A stretch of DNA of 11,538 nt from Ectopseudomonas composti (GTDB taxonomy: Bacteria; Pseudomonadota; Gammaproteobacteria; Pseudomonadales; Pseudomonadaceae). The stretch spans positions 1-11,538 of the forward strand of contig CAMPIF010000086.1 in NCBI GenBank assembly GCA_946886245.1, given 5' to 3'. The notes under the pieces are model-generated. The model worked only from the letters and a program-made list of their open reading frames with translations, was not told the DNA's origin and did no database searches. This document shows positions 6,161-11,538 of the stretch, in pieces; the first letter of the stretch is position 1; the number at the start of each line of letters is the position of its first letter. A program made the position numbers and the translations under genes.

Positions 6161-7128
6161 AGCGGCAGAATGGGGTGGCGTTGATCACTGTGCTGCTGGT
6201 GGTCGCCGTGGTCACGGTGGTGTGCGCCGGGCTGATCGCCCGTCAGCAACTGTCGATCCGCAGCAGCGCCAACCAGTTGCACGTGACCCAGGCCTGGCAC
6301 TACGCCCTGGGGGGCGAGGCGCTGGCCAAGGCGATGCTCGAGCGCGACCTGCGCCGGGGTGATCCACGTCAGCCGGTTGATCACCTGCTGGAACCTTGGG
6401 CCAGGCCGCTGACGTTCCCGCTGGATGAAGGCGGCGAGCTGCGCGTGCGCATCGTCGACCCCAACGGCCGTTTCAACCTCAACAGCCTGGTGCGCCAGGG
6501 CCGGCCCAACGAGCTGGCGGTGCTGCGCCTGCGCCGCCTGCTGTTGCGTCTGGGCATCGACAAACCCTATGCCGAGCGCTTGCTGGACTGGCTCGATAGC
6601 GACAGTGAGCTGCGGGGCGGCAATGGCGCCGAGGACGGCCAGTATCTGCTGGCGACACCGCCTTATCGCACCGCCAATCGCGAGATCACCGACGTGTCCG
6701 AACTGCGCCTGCTGCTGGAGATGGAGGAGGCCGAATACCGTCGCTTGTTGCCCTTCGTCAGCGCGCTGCCGAGTGAGGCGCTGCTCAACGTCAACACCGC
6801 CAGCGCGATGGTGCTCTCCAGCCTGTCCGATGGCCTGACGCCGGACGCGGCTCTGGCACTGATCGCCGGGCGTGGTGACGAGGGTTATCTGAGCCCGGCC
6901 GCTTTCGCCGCTCAGCCTGCGCTCGCCGGGTTGGGTGAACAGGTGGTACAGGGGCTGGCGGTCGGCAGCCAGTATTTCGAGGTGTTCAGCGAGGTGAGCC
7001 TGGGCGAACGCCGGGTGGTATTGCGTAGCCTGCTGCAGCGCAGCAATGATGGCCAGGTCAGTGTCCTGGCGCGTGATCTGGGGCAGGGCGGCGTGCCGCC
7101 ACGGCCCATCGAGGAAGAACAAGAATGA
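6157..7128 (+). CDS. gspK: GspK/XcpX, large minor pseudopilin
   Basis: This 323-residue pseudopilin is thought to cap the pseudopilus. The leader MKRQNG is followed by VALITVLLVVAVVTVVCAGL. Mature position 5 is Thr, not Glu, which is the normal state in GspK and suits its tip position. The globular part shows VDPNGRFNLNSLV, DWLDSDSELRGGNGAED and LLNVNTASAMVLSSL, the segments that mark the GspK helical insertion and pilin-like domains. The calcium-binding acidic cluster near DSDSE is intact. It overlaps gspJ and gspL by 4 bases each, so it belongs to a tightly coupled J-K-L block. Confidence 0.96.
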   Translation: MKRQNGVALITVLLVVAVVTVVCAGLIARQQLSIRSSANQLHVTQAWHYALGGEALAKAMLERDLRRGDPRQPVDHLLEPWARPLTFPLDEGGELRVRIVDPNGRFNLNSLVRQGRPNELAVLRLRRLLLRLGIDKPYAERLLDWLDSDSELRGGNGAEDGQYLLATPPYRTANREITDVSELRLLLEMEEAEYRRLLPFVSALPSEALLNVNTASAMVLSSLSDGLTPDAALALIAGRGDEGYLSPAAFAAQPALAGLGEQVVQGLAVGSQYFEVFSEVSLGERRVVLRSLLQRSNDGQVSVLARDLGQGGVPPRPIEEEQE

Positions 7129-8264
7129 ACCCGACATGGATTTTCCTGCCGCCCGAGGCGTGCCATGCGCTCTCAGCGGATCTAGTCGTGCAGCGCGTCA
7201 CGACAGGCGATAGCCGCACCCTCAGCCTGGCCGAGGCCCTGGTCGATCTGCCGGCACACTGGGAGCTGGTGCTGCCGGTGGAGGCGGTCACCGCCTGCGC
7301 CGTGCAACTGCCTACGCAGAAGGCGCGCTGGATGCGCCAGGCGCTGCCGTTCGCGGTGGAGGAGTTGCTGGCCGAGGATGTCGAGCTGATGCACCTGGCG
7401 CTGGGGGAGCAACTGGCCGATGGTCGTCACCGTGTCTATGCGCTGCGCGCCAGTTGGTTGCGCGAGTGCCTGGCCCTGTGCGCGGCGCAACCGCCGCAGG
7501 CGATTCGCGTCGATGCCGATCTGCTGCCACGCCAGGGCAGTCAGCTGCTCTGGTTGCAGTCGCGCTGGTTGCTCGGTGGCGAGGCGCCCTGGCGCCTGGC
7601 TTTGCAGAACGAGGATTGGCCAGCGCTGGCAGGCCGTTGCCCATCGCCATGCATTGCCAGTGCGCCGGCTGGGCAGGCGCTGCCCGGCCCGGTCGATGAG
7701 GTGCATCTGCTGGAGGACGCGCATCAATGGCTGGTGCTTCAGGACAATGGTGTCGATCTGGCTCAGGGGGAGTTCGCCCTGCGCCAGAGTGGCGACGGTT
7801 GGCGGCGTTGGCGCCCGCTGGCCGGGGTACTGGCGCTGTGCTTCGTGCTGCAGTGGGGCTTCACGCTCGCGCAGGGCTGGTACCTGCAGCGCGAGGCCGA
7901 TGCTTACGCCGCGTCCAGCGAGGCGCTGTACCGCGAGCTGTTTCCGCAGGACAGCAAGCTGATCAACCTGCGTGCGCAGTTCGATCAACATCTGGCGCAG
8001 TCCTCGGGTGGCGACAGCCCAGTGCTGGGCCTGCTGGCCGAGGTGGCGGCGGCGCTGCAGGCCGAGGGCACAGCGCTGGTGCAGGTCAATCAGCTCGATT
8101 ACAGCGCGACCCGTGGCGATCTGTCGTTGCAATTGCAGGCGCCGGGCTTTGCCGAGCTGGAGCGTTTGCGTGAGCGTCTGGAGGAATCCGGCCTGTCGGT
8201 GCAGATGGGTTCGGCCAGCCGTGAAGCCGAGGGCGTCAGTGCACGCGTGGTAATAGGAGGATGA
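7125..8264 (+). CDS. gspL: GspL/XcpY, type II secretion platform protein (GspE anchor)
   Basis: This 379-residue single-pass protein recruits the GspE ATPase to the membrane and partners GspM. The cytoplasmic actin-like half covers about residues 1-225, with WELVLPVEAVTACAVQLP and the conserved RQALPFAVEELLAED. One membrane segment lies at about 231-251 (LAGVLALCFVLQWGFTLAQ). The periplasmic part begins with a helical stretch rich in charged residues (READAYAASSEALYRELFP) and ends with a ferredoxin-like domain (GDLSLQLQAPGFAELERLRE). The length is normal for the family. It starts by ATGA overlap with gspK, and its own end carries the AGGAGG that serves gspM. Confidence 0.95.
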   Translation: MNPTWIFLPPEACHALSADLVVQRVTTGDSRTLSLAEALVDLPAHWELVLPVEAVTACAVQLPTQKARWMRQALPFAVEELLAEDVELMHLALGEQLADGRHRVYALRASWLRECLALCAAQPPQAIRVDADLLPRQGSQLLWLQSRWLLGGEAPWRLALQNEDWPALAGRCPSPCIASAPAGQALPGPVDEVHLLEDAHQWLVLQDNGVDLAQGEFALRQSGDGWRRWRPLAGVLALCFVLQWGFTLAQGWYLQREADAYAASSEALYRELFPQDSKLINLRAQFDQHLAQSSGGDSPVLGLLAEVAAALQAEGTALVQVNQLDYSATRGDLSLQLQAPGFAELERLRERLEESGLSVQMGSASREAEGVSARVVIGG

Positions 8265-8269
8265 TGGGC

Positions 8270-8791
8270 ATGTCGAGGACGGGGTTGAGCGAAAGTCTGC
8301 AACTGCACTGGCAGCGCTCGCCGCTGGCGCAACGCTGGCAAACGCTGCCGGCGCGTGATCGCCTGGCACTTGTGGCGCTGAGCGTTTTCCTGCTGTTGGT
8401 GCTGTTTTATCTGGCGTTGTGGCAACCGGTGCAGCGTCATGCTCAGGCCGCGCGTAGCGCATTCGAAGAGCAGCGGGCCCTGTACGCCTATATGCAGAGC
8501 CGTGCGCCACAGGTGCAGGGGCGCGACCTGCAGCCACGCGCCAGCCTCGACCCGGCGCGCCTGCAGGGCGTGGTCACGGCGAGTGCGGCTGAGCAGGGGC
8601 TGGTGATCGAGCGTCTGGATACCGAAGGCTTTGGCGTGGTGCAGGTCAACCTGCAGCCGGTGGCATTCGCTCAGTTGCTGCGCTGGATTCAGGCGCTGGA
8701 GGGGCAGGGCGTGCGCGTCGAGGAAGCCGGGCTGGACCGCGCCGAGGAAAACCGCGTGAGCGCACGCCTGAGCCTGCGCGTCGATGGGTAG
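8270..8791 (+). CDS. gspM: GspM/XcpZ, type II secretion platform protein
   Basis: This small bitopic protein of 173 residues partners GspL. It has a cytoplasmic start, a membrane segment at about 32-51 (LALVALSVFLLLVLFYLALW) and a periplasmic helical plus ferredoxin-like region (FEEQRALYAYMQSRAP, VVQVNLQPVAFAQLLRWIQAL). Three in-frame ATGs exist (8261, 8264, 8270). The strong AGGAGG at 8255-8260 touches the first, is 3 bases from the second and 9 from the third, so I start at 8270. If ATGA coupling to the gspL stop rules instead, the protein gains three residues (MMG). The TAG stop (8789-8791) lies inside the arm of a repeat element. It is the last gene of the operon; no gspN or gspO is present. 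Confidence 0.93.
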   Translation: MSRTGLSESLQLHWQRSPLAQRWQTLPARDRLALVALSVFLLLVLFYLALWQPVQRHAQAARSAFEEQRALYAYMQSRAPQVQGRDLQPRASLDPARLQGVVTASAAEQGLVIERLDTEGFGVVQVNLQPVAFAQLLRWIQALEGQGVRVEEAGLDRAEENRVSARLSLRVDG

Positions 8792-8867
8792 GGTGCGCCA
8801 TGCGCACCGGCTTCTTGTGGGTTTCGCTATCAGGCTCGGTTCTCTCGGTGCGCACGGCGCACCCTAC
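8788..8867. repeat. GTAGGGTGCGC-family inverted repeat overlapping the gspM stop
   Basis: A 22-base arm (8788-8809, beginning GTAGGGTGCGCC) is complementary to 8846-8867 (ending GGCGCACCCTAC) at 21 of 22 positions, with a 36-base spacer. The TAG of gspM is bases 2-4 of the left arm. There is no T-run after the right arm, so it is not a classical terminator, though such a stem could protect the 3' end of the operon message or slow transcription. Confidence 0.85.
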
Positions 8868-9114
8868 GGTTTGAGTGGCGCCGCGGTAACAGTGCGCACT
8901 CAATTGGGCGGTTAGGGAACGTGGGCGTGCCGATACGGTGCAAATTTCAGCGCGGGTTGGAACGCGTTAGAGGCGTTGATGCCCATGAAATGGACATTCG
9001 TTGATTCCTGGCCTGAGTATTGCTGTAAGTATCCGTTTGCCCTTTTCGCTTGATCACTCCTTTGTCTGGCTGTCAATATCTGTCGCCGGCGCTTCCTGTG
9101 CTTCTGTAATTAGT

Positions 9115-9157
9115 TGTCGCATTGAGGAAATATCGCCTCATTGCCTGCCGCTAGAAT
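9115..9157 (+). promoter_or_regulatory. Candidate ArgR-activated promoter of aotJ (upstream module)
   Basis: TGTCGC at 9115-9120, then 8 bases, then AA (9129-9130), fits the P. aeruginosa ArgR half-site TGTCGC-N8-AA-N5 as I remember it. One 21-base period upstream, the AA (9108-9109) is in register but the TGTCGC part is not conserved. TAGAAT (9152-9157) is a good -10, and no -35 consensus lies 16-18 bases upstream; the half-site covers that place. This is what an activator-dependent promoter looks like. Known biology: ArgR activates aot in P. aeruginosa. Confidence 0.5.
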
Positions 9158-9182
9158 GCCGCACACCCAGCCAAGGCCCCTG

Positions 9183-9225
9183 TGTCGCTCGTCCACCACG
9201 ACAGCGCAGCACCGCCTTCTACAAT
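9183..9225 (+). promoter_or_regulatory. Candidate second aotJ promoter (downstream module)
   Basis: TGTCGC (9183-9188) stands exactly 37 bases before TACAAT (9220-9225), the same spacing as in the upstream module. TACAAT matches the -10 consensus at 5 of 6. The AA of the half-site is only half kept (CA), and no -35 is visible. This module is weaker than the upstream one. Confidence 0.35.
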
Positions 9226-9284
9226 CCTAAAAGGCCCGGGCCCCTCACTGCCTCGATGTCATACCCAATTCGAAGGAGCAAAGA

Positions 9285-10058
9285 ATGAACAAGATCGCAC
9301 TGCTCGGCGCCCTGGCGCTGTCCCTGATGTCGCCCCTGGCCATGGCCGAGAAGCCGCTGCGCATCGGCATCGAGGCGGCTTACCCGCCCTTCGCATTCAA
9401 GACTCCCGATGGCCAGATTGCCGGCTTCGACTACGACATCGGCAACGCCCTGTGCGAAGAGATGAAGGTCGAGTGCAAGTGGATCGAGCAGGAGTTCGAC
9501 GGCCTGATCCCGGCACTGAAAGTGCGCAAGTTCGACGCCGTGCTGTCGTCCATGTCGATCACCGAAGACCGCAAGAAGTCCGTGGACTTCACTGGCAAGT
9601 ACTACGCCACGCCTGCCAAGCTGGCGATGAAGGCCGGCACCGAGATCAAGGACCCGCTGGTCGACCTCAAAGGCAAGAAGGTCGGCGTGCAGCGTTCGTC
9701 CGTGTACGACCGCTACGCCACCGACATCTTCGCTCCGGCTGGCGCCGAAGTCGTGCGCTACAGCTCGCAGAACGAAGTGTTCCTGGACATGCAGTCCGGC
9801 CGCCTGGACGCCACCCTGGCCGATTCGGTGAACATCGATGACGGCTTCCTCAAGACCGACGCTGGCAAGGGCTTCGCGTTCGCCGGCCCGGACTTCACCG
9901 ACGTGAAGTACTTCGGCGAAGGCCAGGGCATCGCCGTGCGCAAGGGTGACAAGGCGCTGGCCGACAAGATCAGTGCTGCCATCCTGGCCATCCGCGCCAA
10001 CGGCAAGTACAAGGAAGTGCAGGACAAGTACTTCGACTTCGACGTTTACGGCGAGTAA
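9285..10058 (+). CDS. aotJ: AotJ-type arginine/ornithine periplasmic binding protein
   Basis: This 257-residue ABC-transporter solute-binding protein is of the polar/basic amino-acid family. The signal peptide is residues 1-21 ([21 protein letters not shown], cut after AMA). The mature part opens [12 protein letters not shown] and holds [14 protein letters not shown], the family signature with Tyr in a usually aliphatic position. Against the lysine/arginine/ornithine-binding protein, ligand positions appear kept: Tyr33, Phe71, Arg96 and Asp180; its Asp11 corresponds to Glu30 here. It ends [11 protein letters not shown], as AotJ and LAO proteins do. AGGAG lies 6 bases before the ATG. Probable ArgR sites upstream support an arginine role. 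It is separated from its permease genes by a terminator, which suits the excess of binding protein such systems need. Exact substrate range is inferred. Confidence 0.92.
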   Translation: MNKIALLGALALSLMSPLAMAEKPLRIGIEAAYPPFAFKTPDGQIAGFDYDIGNALCEEMKVECKWIEQEFDGLIPALKVRKFDAVLSSMSITEDRKKSVDFTGKYYATPAKLAMKAGTEIKDPLVDLKGKKVGVQRSSVYDRYATDIFAPAGAEVVRYSSQNEVFLDMQSGRLDATLADSVNIDDGFLKTDAGKGFAFAGPDFTDVKYFGEGQGIAVRKGDKALADKISAAILAIRANGKYKEVQDKYFDFDVYGE

Positions 10059-10076
10059 GCGTCCCAGGCAGATGAA

Positions 10077-10111
10077 GTGGCACCAACCTTTTGAGGTTGT
10101 GCCACTTTTTT
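10077..10111 (+). terminator. Rho-independent terminator/attenuator after aotJ
   Basis: GTGGCACCAACC (10077-10088), loop TTTTGA, GGTTGTGCCAC (10095-10105) form an 11-pair stem with one bulged C, followed by six Ts (10106-10111). It lies 18 bases after the aotJ stop. It should end most transcripts there and let a fraction continue into aotQM, so the binding protein is made in excess. Confidence 0.88.
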
Positions 10112-10128
10112 CTTGGTTCTGCGGAGTC

Positions 10129-10154
10129 GGTGAATACCCATGCTGGTATTCACC
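10129..10154. repeat. Perfect 10-base inverted repeat upstream of aotQ
   Basis: GGTGAATACC (10129-10138) and GGTATTCACC (10145-10154) are exact complements around a 6-base loop. There is no T-run, so it is not a terminator. A second small hairpin with a GNRA-type GCGA loop (GTCGC/GCGAC, 10164-10177) follows after 9 bases. Together they could protect or process the 5' end of the aotQM message. Confidence 0.7.
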
Positions 10155-10230
10155 CTGCGGTCCGTCGCGCGAGCGACATGAATTTTCTTTGTGCTAGGCG
10201 GCGCCTGGGGTGCCTGAGAGGTATTAGCGC

Positions 10231-10920
10231 ATGCTTCAAGGCTACGGCTCGACCATTCTCGATGGTGCCTGGCTCACTCTGCTTCTGGCGCTGACGTCGA
10301 TGGCAGTGGCGATCTTTCTCGGCCTGCTCGGCGCGGCCTTTCGTCTGTCGCCGATCCGCTGGCTGGCGGCGTTGGGCGATACCTACGCCACGGTGATTCG
10401 CGGCATTCCCGACCTGGTGCTGATCCTGCTGATCTTCTACGGCGGCCAGGACATGGTGAACCGTGTCGCGCCGATGCTCGGCTATGACGACTACATCGAC
10501 ATCAATCCCTTCGTCGCTGGCGTCTTCACCATGGGCTTCATCTTCGGCGCCTACCTGTCGGAGACCTTCCGTGGTGCCTTCATGGCGATCCCCAAGGGGC
10601 AGGCGGAAGCGGGTGCGGCTTATGGCATGAGCGCGATGCAGGTGTTCTTTCGCATCCTCGTGCCGCAGATGATCCGTTTCGCCATTCCCGGGTTCACCAA
10701 CAACTGGCTGGTGCTGACCAAGGCCACCGCGTTGATTTCCGTGGTCGGCCTGCAGGACATGATGTTCAAGGCCAAGAGTGCGGCCGACGCGACGCGTGAG
10801 CCGTTCACCTTCTACCTGGCGGTGGCGGGGCTGTATCTGGTGCTGACCAGCGTTTCGCTGCTGGCGCTGCGCTTTCTCGAGAAGCGCTACTCCGTGGGTG
10901 CCAAGGTGGCTGACCTATGA
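10231..10920 (+). CDS. aotQ: AotQ-type permease of the arginine/ornithine ABC transporter
   Basis: This 229-residue inner-membrane permease is of the HisMQ/GlnP family. Several hydrophobic helices are evident: WLTLLLALTSMAVAIFLGLL, VLILLIFYG, FVAGVFTMGFIFGAYLSE and YLAVAGLYLVLTSVSLLAL. The cytoplasmic EAA loop, which docks the ATPase, begins at Glu126 (EAGAAYGMSAMQVFF) and runs to ILVPQM. The RGIPDLVLIL segment is typical of the basic amino-acid subgroup. GAGAGG lies 9 bases before the ATG. The gene lies 172 bases after aotJ, beyond a terminator, and overlaps aotM by 4 bases. Together with AotM it forms the channel. Confidence 0.93.
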   Translation: MLQGYGSTILDGAWLTLLLALTSMAVAIFLGLLGAAFRLSPIRWLAALGDTYATVIRGIPDLVLILLIFYGGQDMVNRVAPMLGYDDYIDINPFVAGVFTMGFIFGAYLSETFRGAFMAIPKGQAEAGAAYGMSAMQVFFRILVPQMIRFAIPGFTNNWLVLTKATALISVVGLQDMMFKAKSAADATREPFTFYLAVAGLYLVLTSVSLLALRFLEKRYSVGAKVADL

Positions 10921-11538
10921 TCTTCGACTATCAAATGATCTGGGAGAACCTGCCGCTGTACTGGGGCGGCGTGCTGGTCACCCTGAAAATCCTGCTGATC
11001 TCCCTGGCGTTCGGCCTCAGCCTGGCGCTGCCACTGGCGCTGATGCGGGTGTCGAAATCGCCCTGGGTCAACTTCCCGGCCTGGCTCTACACCTACGTGA
11101 TTCGCGGCACGCCGATGCTGGTGCAGCTGTTTTTGATCTACTACGGCCTGGCCCAGTTCGAGTTCATCCGTGACAGCTTCATGTGGCCATATTTCTCCAG
11201 CGCGACCTTCTGCGCCTGCCTGGCGTTCGCCATCAACACCAGCGCCTACACGGCGGAAATCCTCGCCGGCAGCCTCAAGGCCACGCCGCCCGGCGAGATC
11301 GAGGCAGCCAAGGCCATGGGCATGTCGCGCAGCAAGCTCTACCGGCGCATCCTGCTGCCGTCGGCGTTGCGCCGTGCGCTGCCGCAGTACAGCAACGAAG
11401 TGATCATGATGCTGCACACCACGTCGCTGGCCTCGATCGTGACCCTGATCGACATCACCGGCGCCGCGCGCACGGTCAGTTCGCAGTACTACATGCCTTT
11501 CGAGGCCTTCATCACCGCCGGCCTGCTCTACCTGGCGC
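10917..11538 (+). CDS. aotM: AotM-type permease of the arginine/ornithine ABC transporter (runs off right edge)
   Basis: The reading frame from the ATG at 10917, overlapping the aotQ stop (ATGA), stays open to the end of the window, giving 207 residues of a protein usually about 230 long. It begins MIFDYQMIWENLPLYWGGVL and has the second-permease hallmarks: TYVIRGTPMLVQLFLIYYGL, NTSAYTAEILAGSLKATP and a full EAA loop starting at Glu129 (EAAKAMGMSRSKLYRRILLP). Mature AotM and HisM proteins look the same, so only the last membrane segment and tail are missing. The ATPase gene (aotP) and the regulator argR are expected beyond the edge by analogy with P. aeruginosa. Confidence 0.94.
   Translation, partial: MIFDYQMIWENLPLYWGGVLVTLKILLISLAFGLSLALPLALMRVSKSPWVNFPAWLYTYVIRGTPMLVQLFLIYYGLAQFEFIRDSFMWPYFSSATFCACLAFAINTSAYTAEILAGSLKATPPGEIEAAKAMGMSRSKLYRRILLPSALRRALPQYSNEVIMMLHTTSLASIVTLIDITGAARTVSSQYYMPFEAFITAGLLYLA

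Larger units (their letters stand above)
8868..9284. promoter_or_regulatory. Intergenic region holding the aotJ promoter(s)
   Basis: These 417 bases have no credible gene. An open frame from 9001 lacks a Shine-Dalgarno and resembles nothing I know. Bases 8868-9080 show no structure I can name. Bases 9081-9230 carry several TGTCGC motifs and two -10-like hexamers, annotated separately. The last 55 bases include GGCCCGGGCC and end with AGGAG (9274-9278), 6 bases before the aotJ ATG. Confidence 0.65.

Noticed and set aside
6172..6195. Missing Glu at mature position 5 in the GspK prepilin motif
   Set aside because: Known normal feature of GspK proteins, not a defect.
6061..7137. Minus-strand open frame of 358 codons
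   Set aside because: It is a shadow of gspK and the end of gspJ.
7182..8537. Minus-strand open frame of 451 codons
   Set aside because: It spans gspL and gspM in antisense, is rich in Gln/Arg/His as high-GC shadows are, and shows no domain.
9001..9288. Open frame of 95 codons upstream of aotJ
   Set aside because: It has no ribosome site, runs through the ArgR/promoter modules and aotJ start, and has no recognisable sequence.
1..11538. CRISPR array, tRNA, rRNA, integrase or insertion-sequence transposase
   Set aside because: No regularly spaced repeats, cloverleaf-like sequence or transposase-like protein is visible; the repeats present are short non-coding elements.

Overview
The window carries most of a Pseudomonas-type general secretory (type II) system followed by an arginine/ornithine ABC transporter. 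The protein sequences match Xcp and Aot proteins of Pseudomonas as I remember them. The high GC content, the XcpPQ-divergent-from-XcpR-Z layout and the GTAGGAGCG-type intergenic repeats all fit the genus Pseudomonas. The mendocina/oleovorans/alcaligenes side of the genus is my guess, not a demonstrated placement.

Layout. Bases 1-837 (minus strand) hold the start of the secretin gene gspD (xcpQ, cut by the left edge) and the complete gspC (xcpP). A 229-base divergent promoter region (838-1066) separates them from a plus-strand operon, gspE-F-G-H-I-J-K-L-M (xcpR to xcpZ), ending at 8791. Bases 8792-9284 are non-coding; they begin inside a repeat and end with what look like two ArgR-type promoter modules. 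aotJ (binding protein), a rho-independent terminator with further hairpins, aotQ and aotM (two permeases, the second cut by the right edge) fill the rest.

How the genes work together. GspE is the cytoplasmic ATPase, GspF/L/M/C the inner-membrane platform, and GspG the major pseudopilin. GspH/I/J/K are the minor pseudopilins that form the tip, and GspD is the outer-membrane channel. No prepilin peptidase (XcpA/PilD) lies in the window; in Pseudomonas it is normally with the pil genes. AotJ captures basic amino acids in the periplasm and delivers them to the AotQ/AotM channel; the ATPase aotP should lie beyond the right edge.

What is unusual. No unknown gene system is visible. The interest lies in repeats that have invaded the secretion operon. 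Repeat elements sit at the E/F, G/H and I/J junctions, while all other internal junctions are overlapping or 4 bases apart. At G/H the repeat has been absorbed into the coding sequence and forms most of the GspH leader peptide. At I/J two different repeat families lie inside a 183-base block bounded by an imperfect 46-base duplication of the gspI tail plus the gspJ start, and every difference within the gspI codons is synonymous. At the operon's end a repeat supplies the gspM stop codon.
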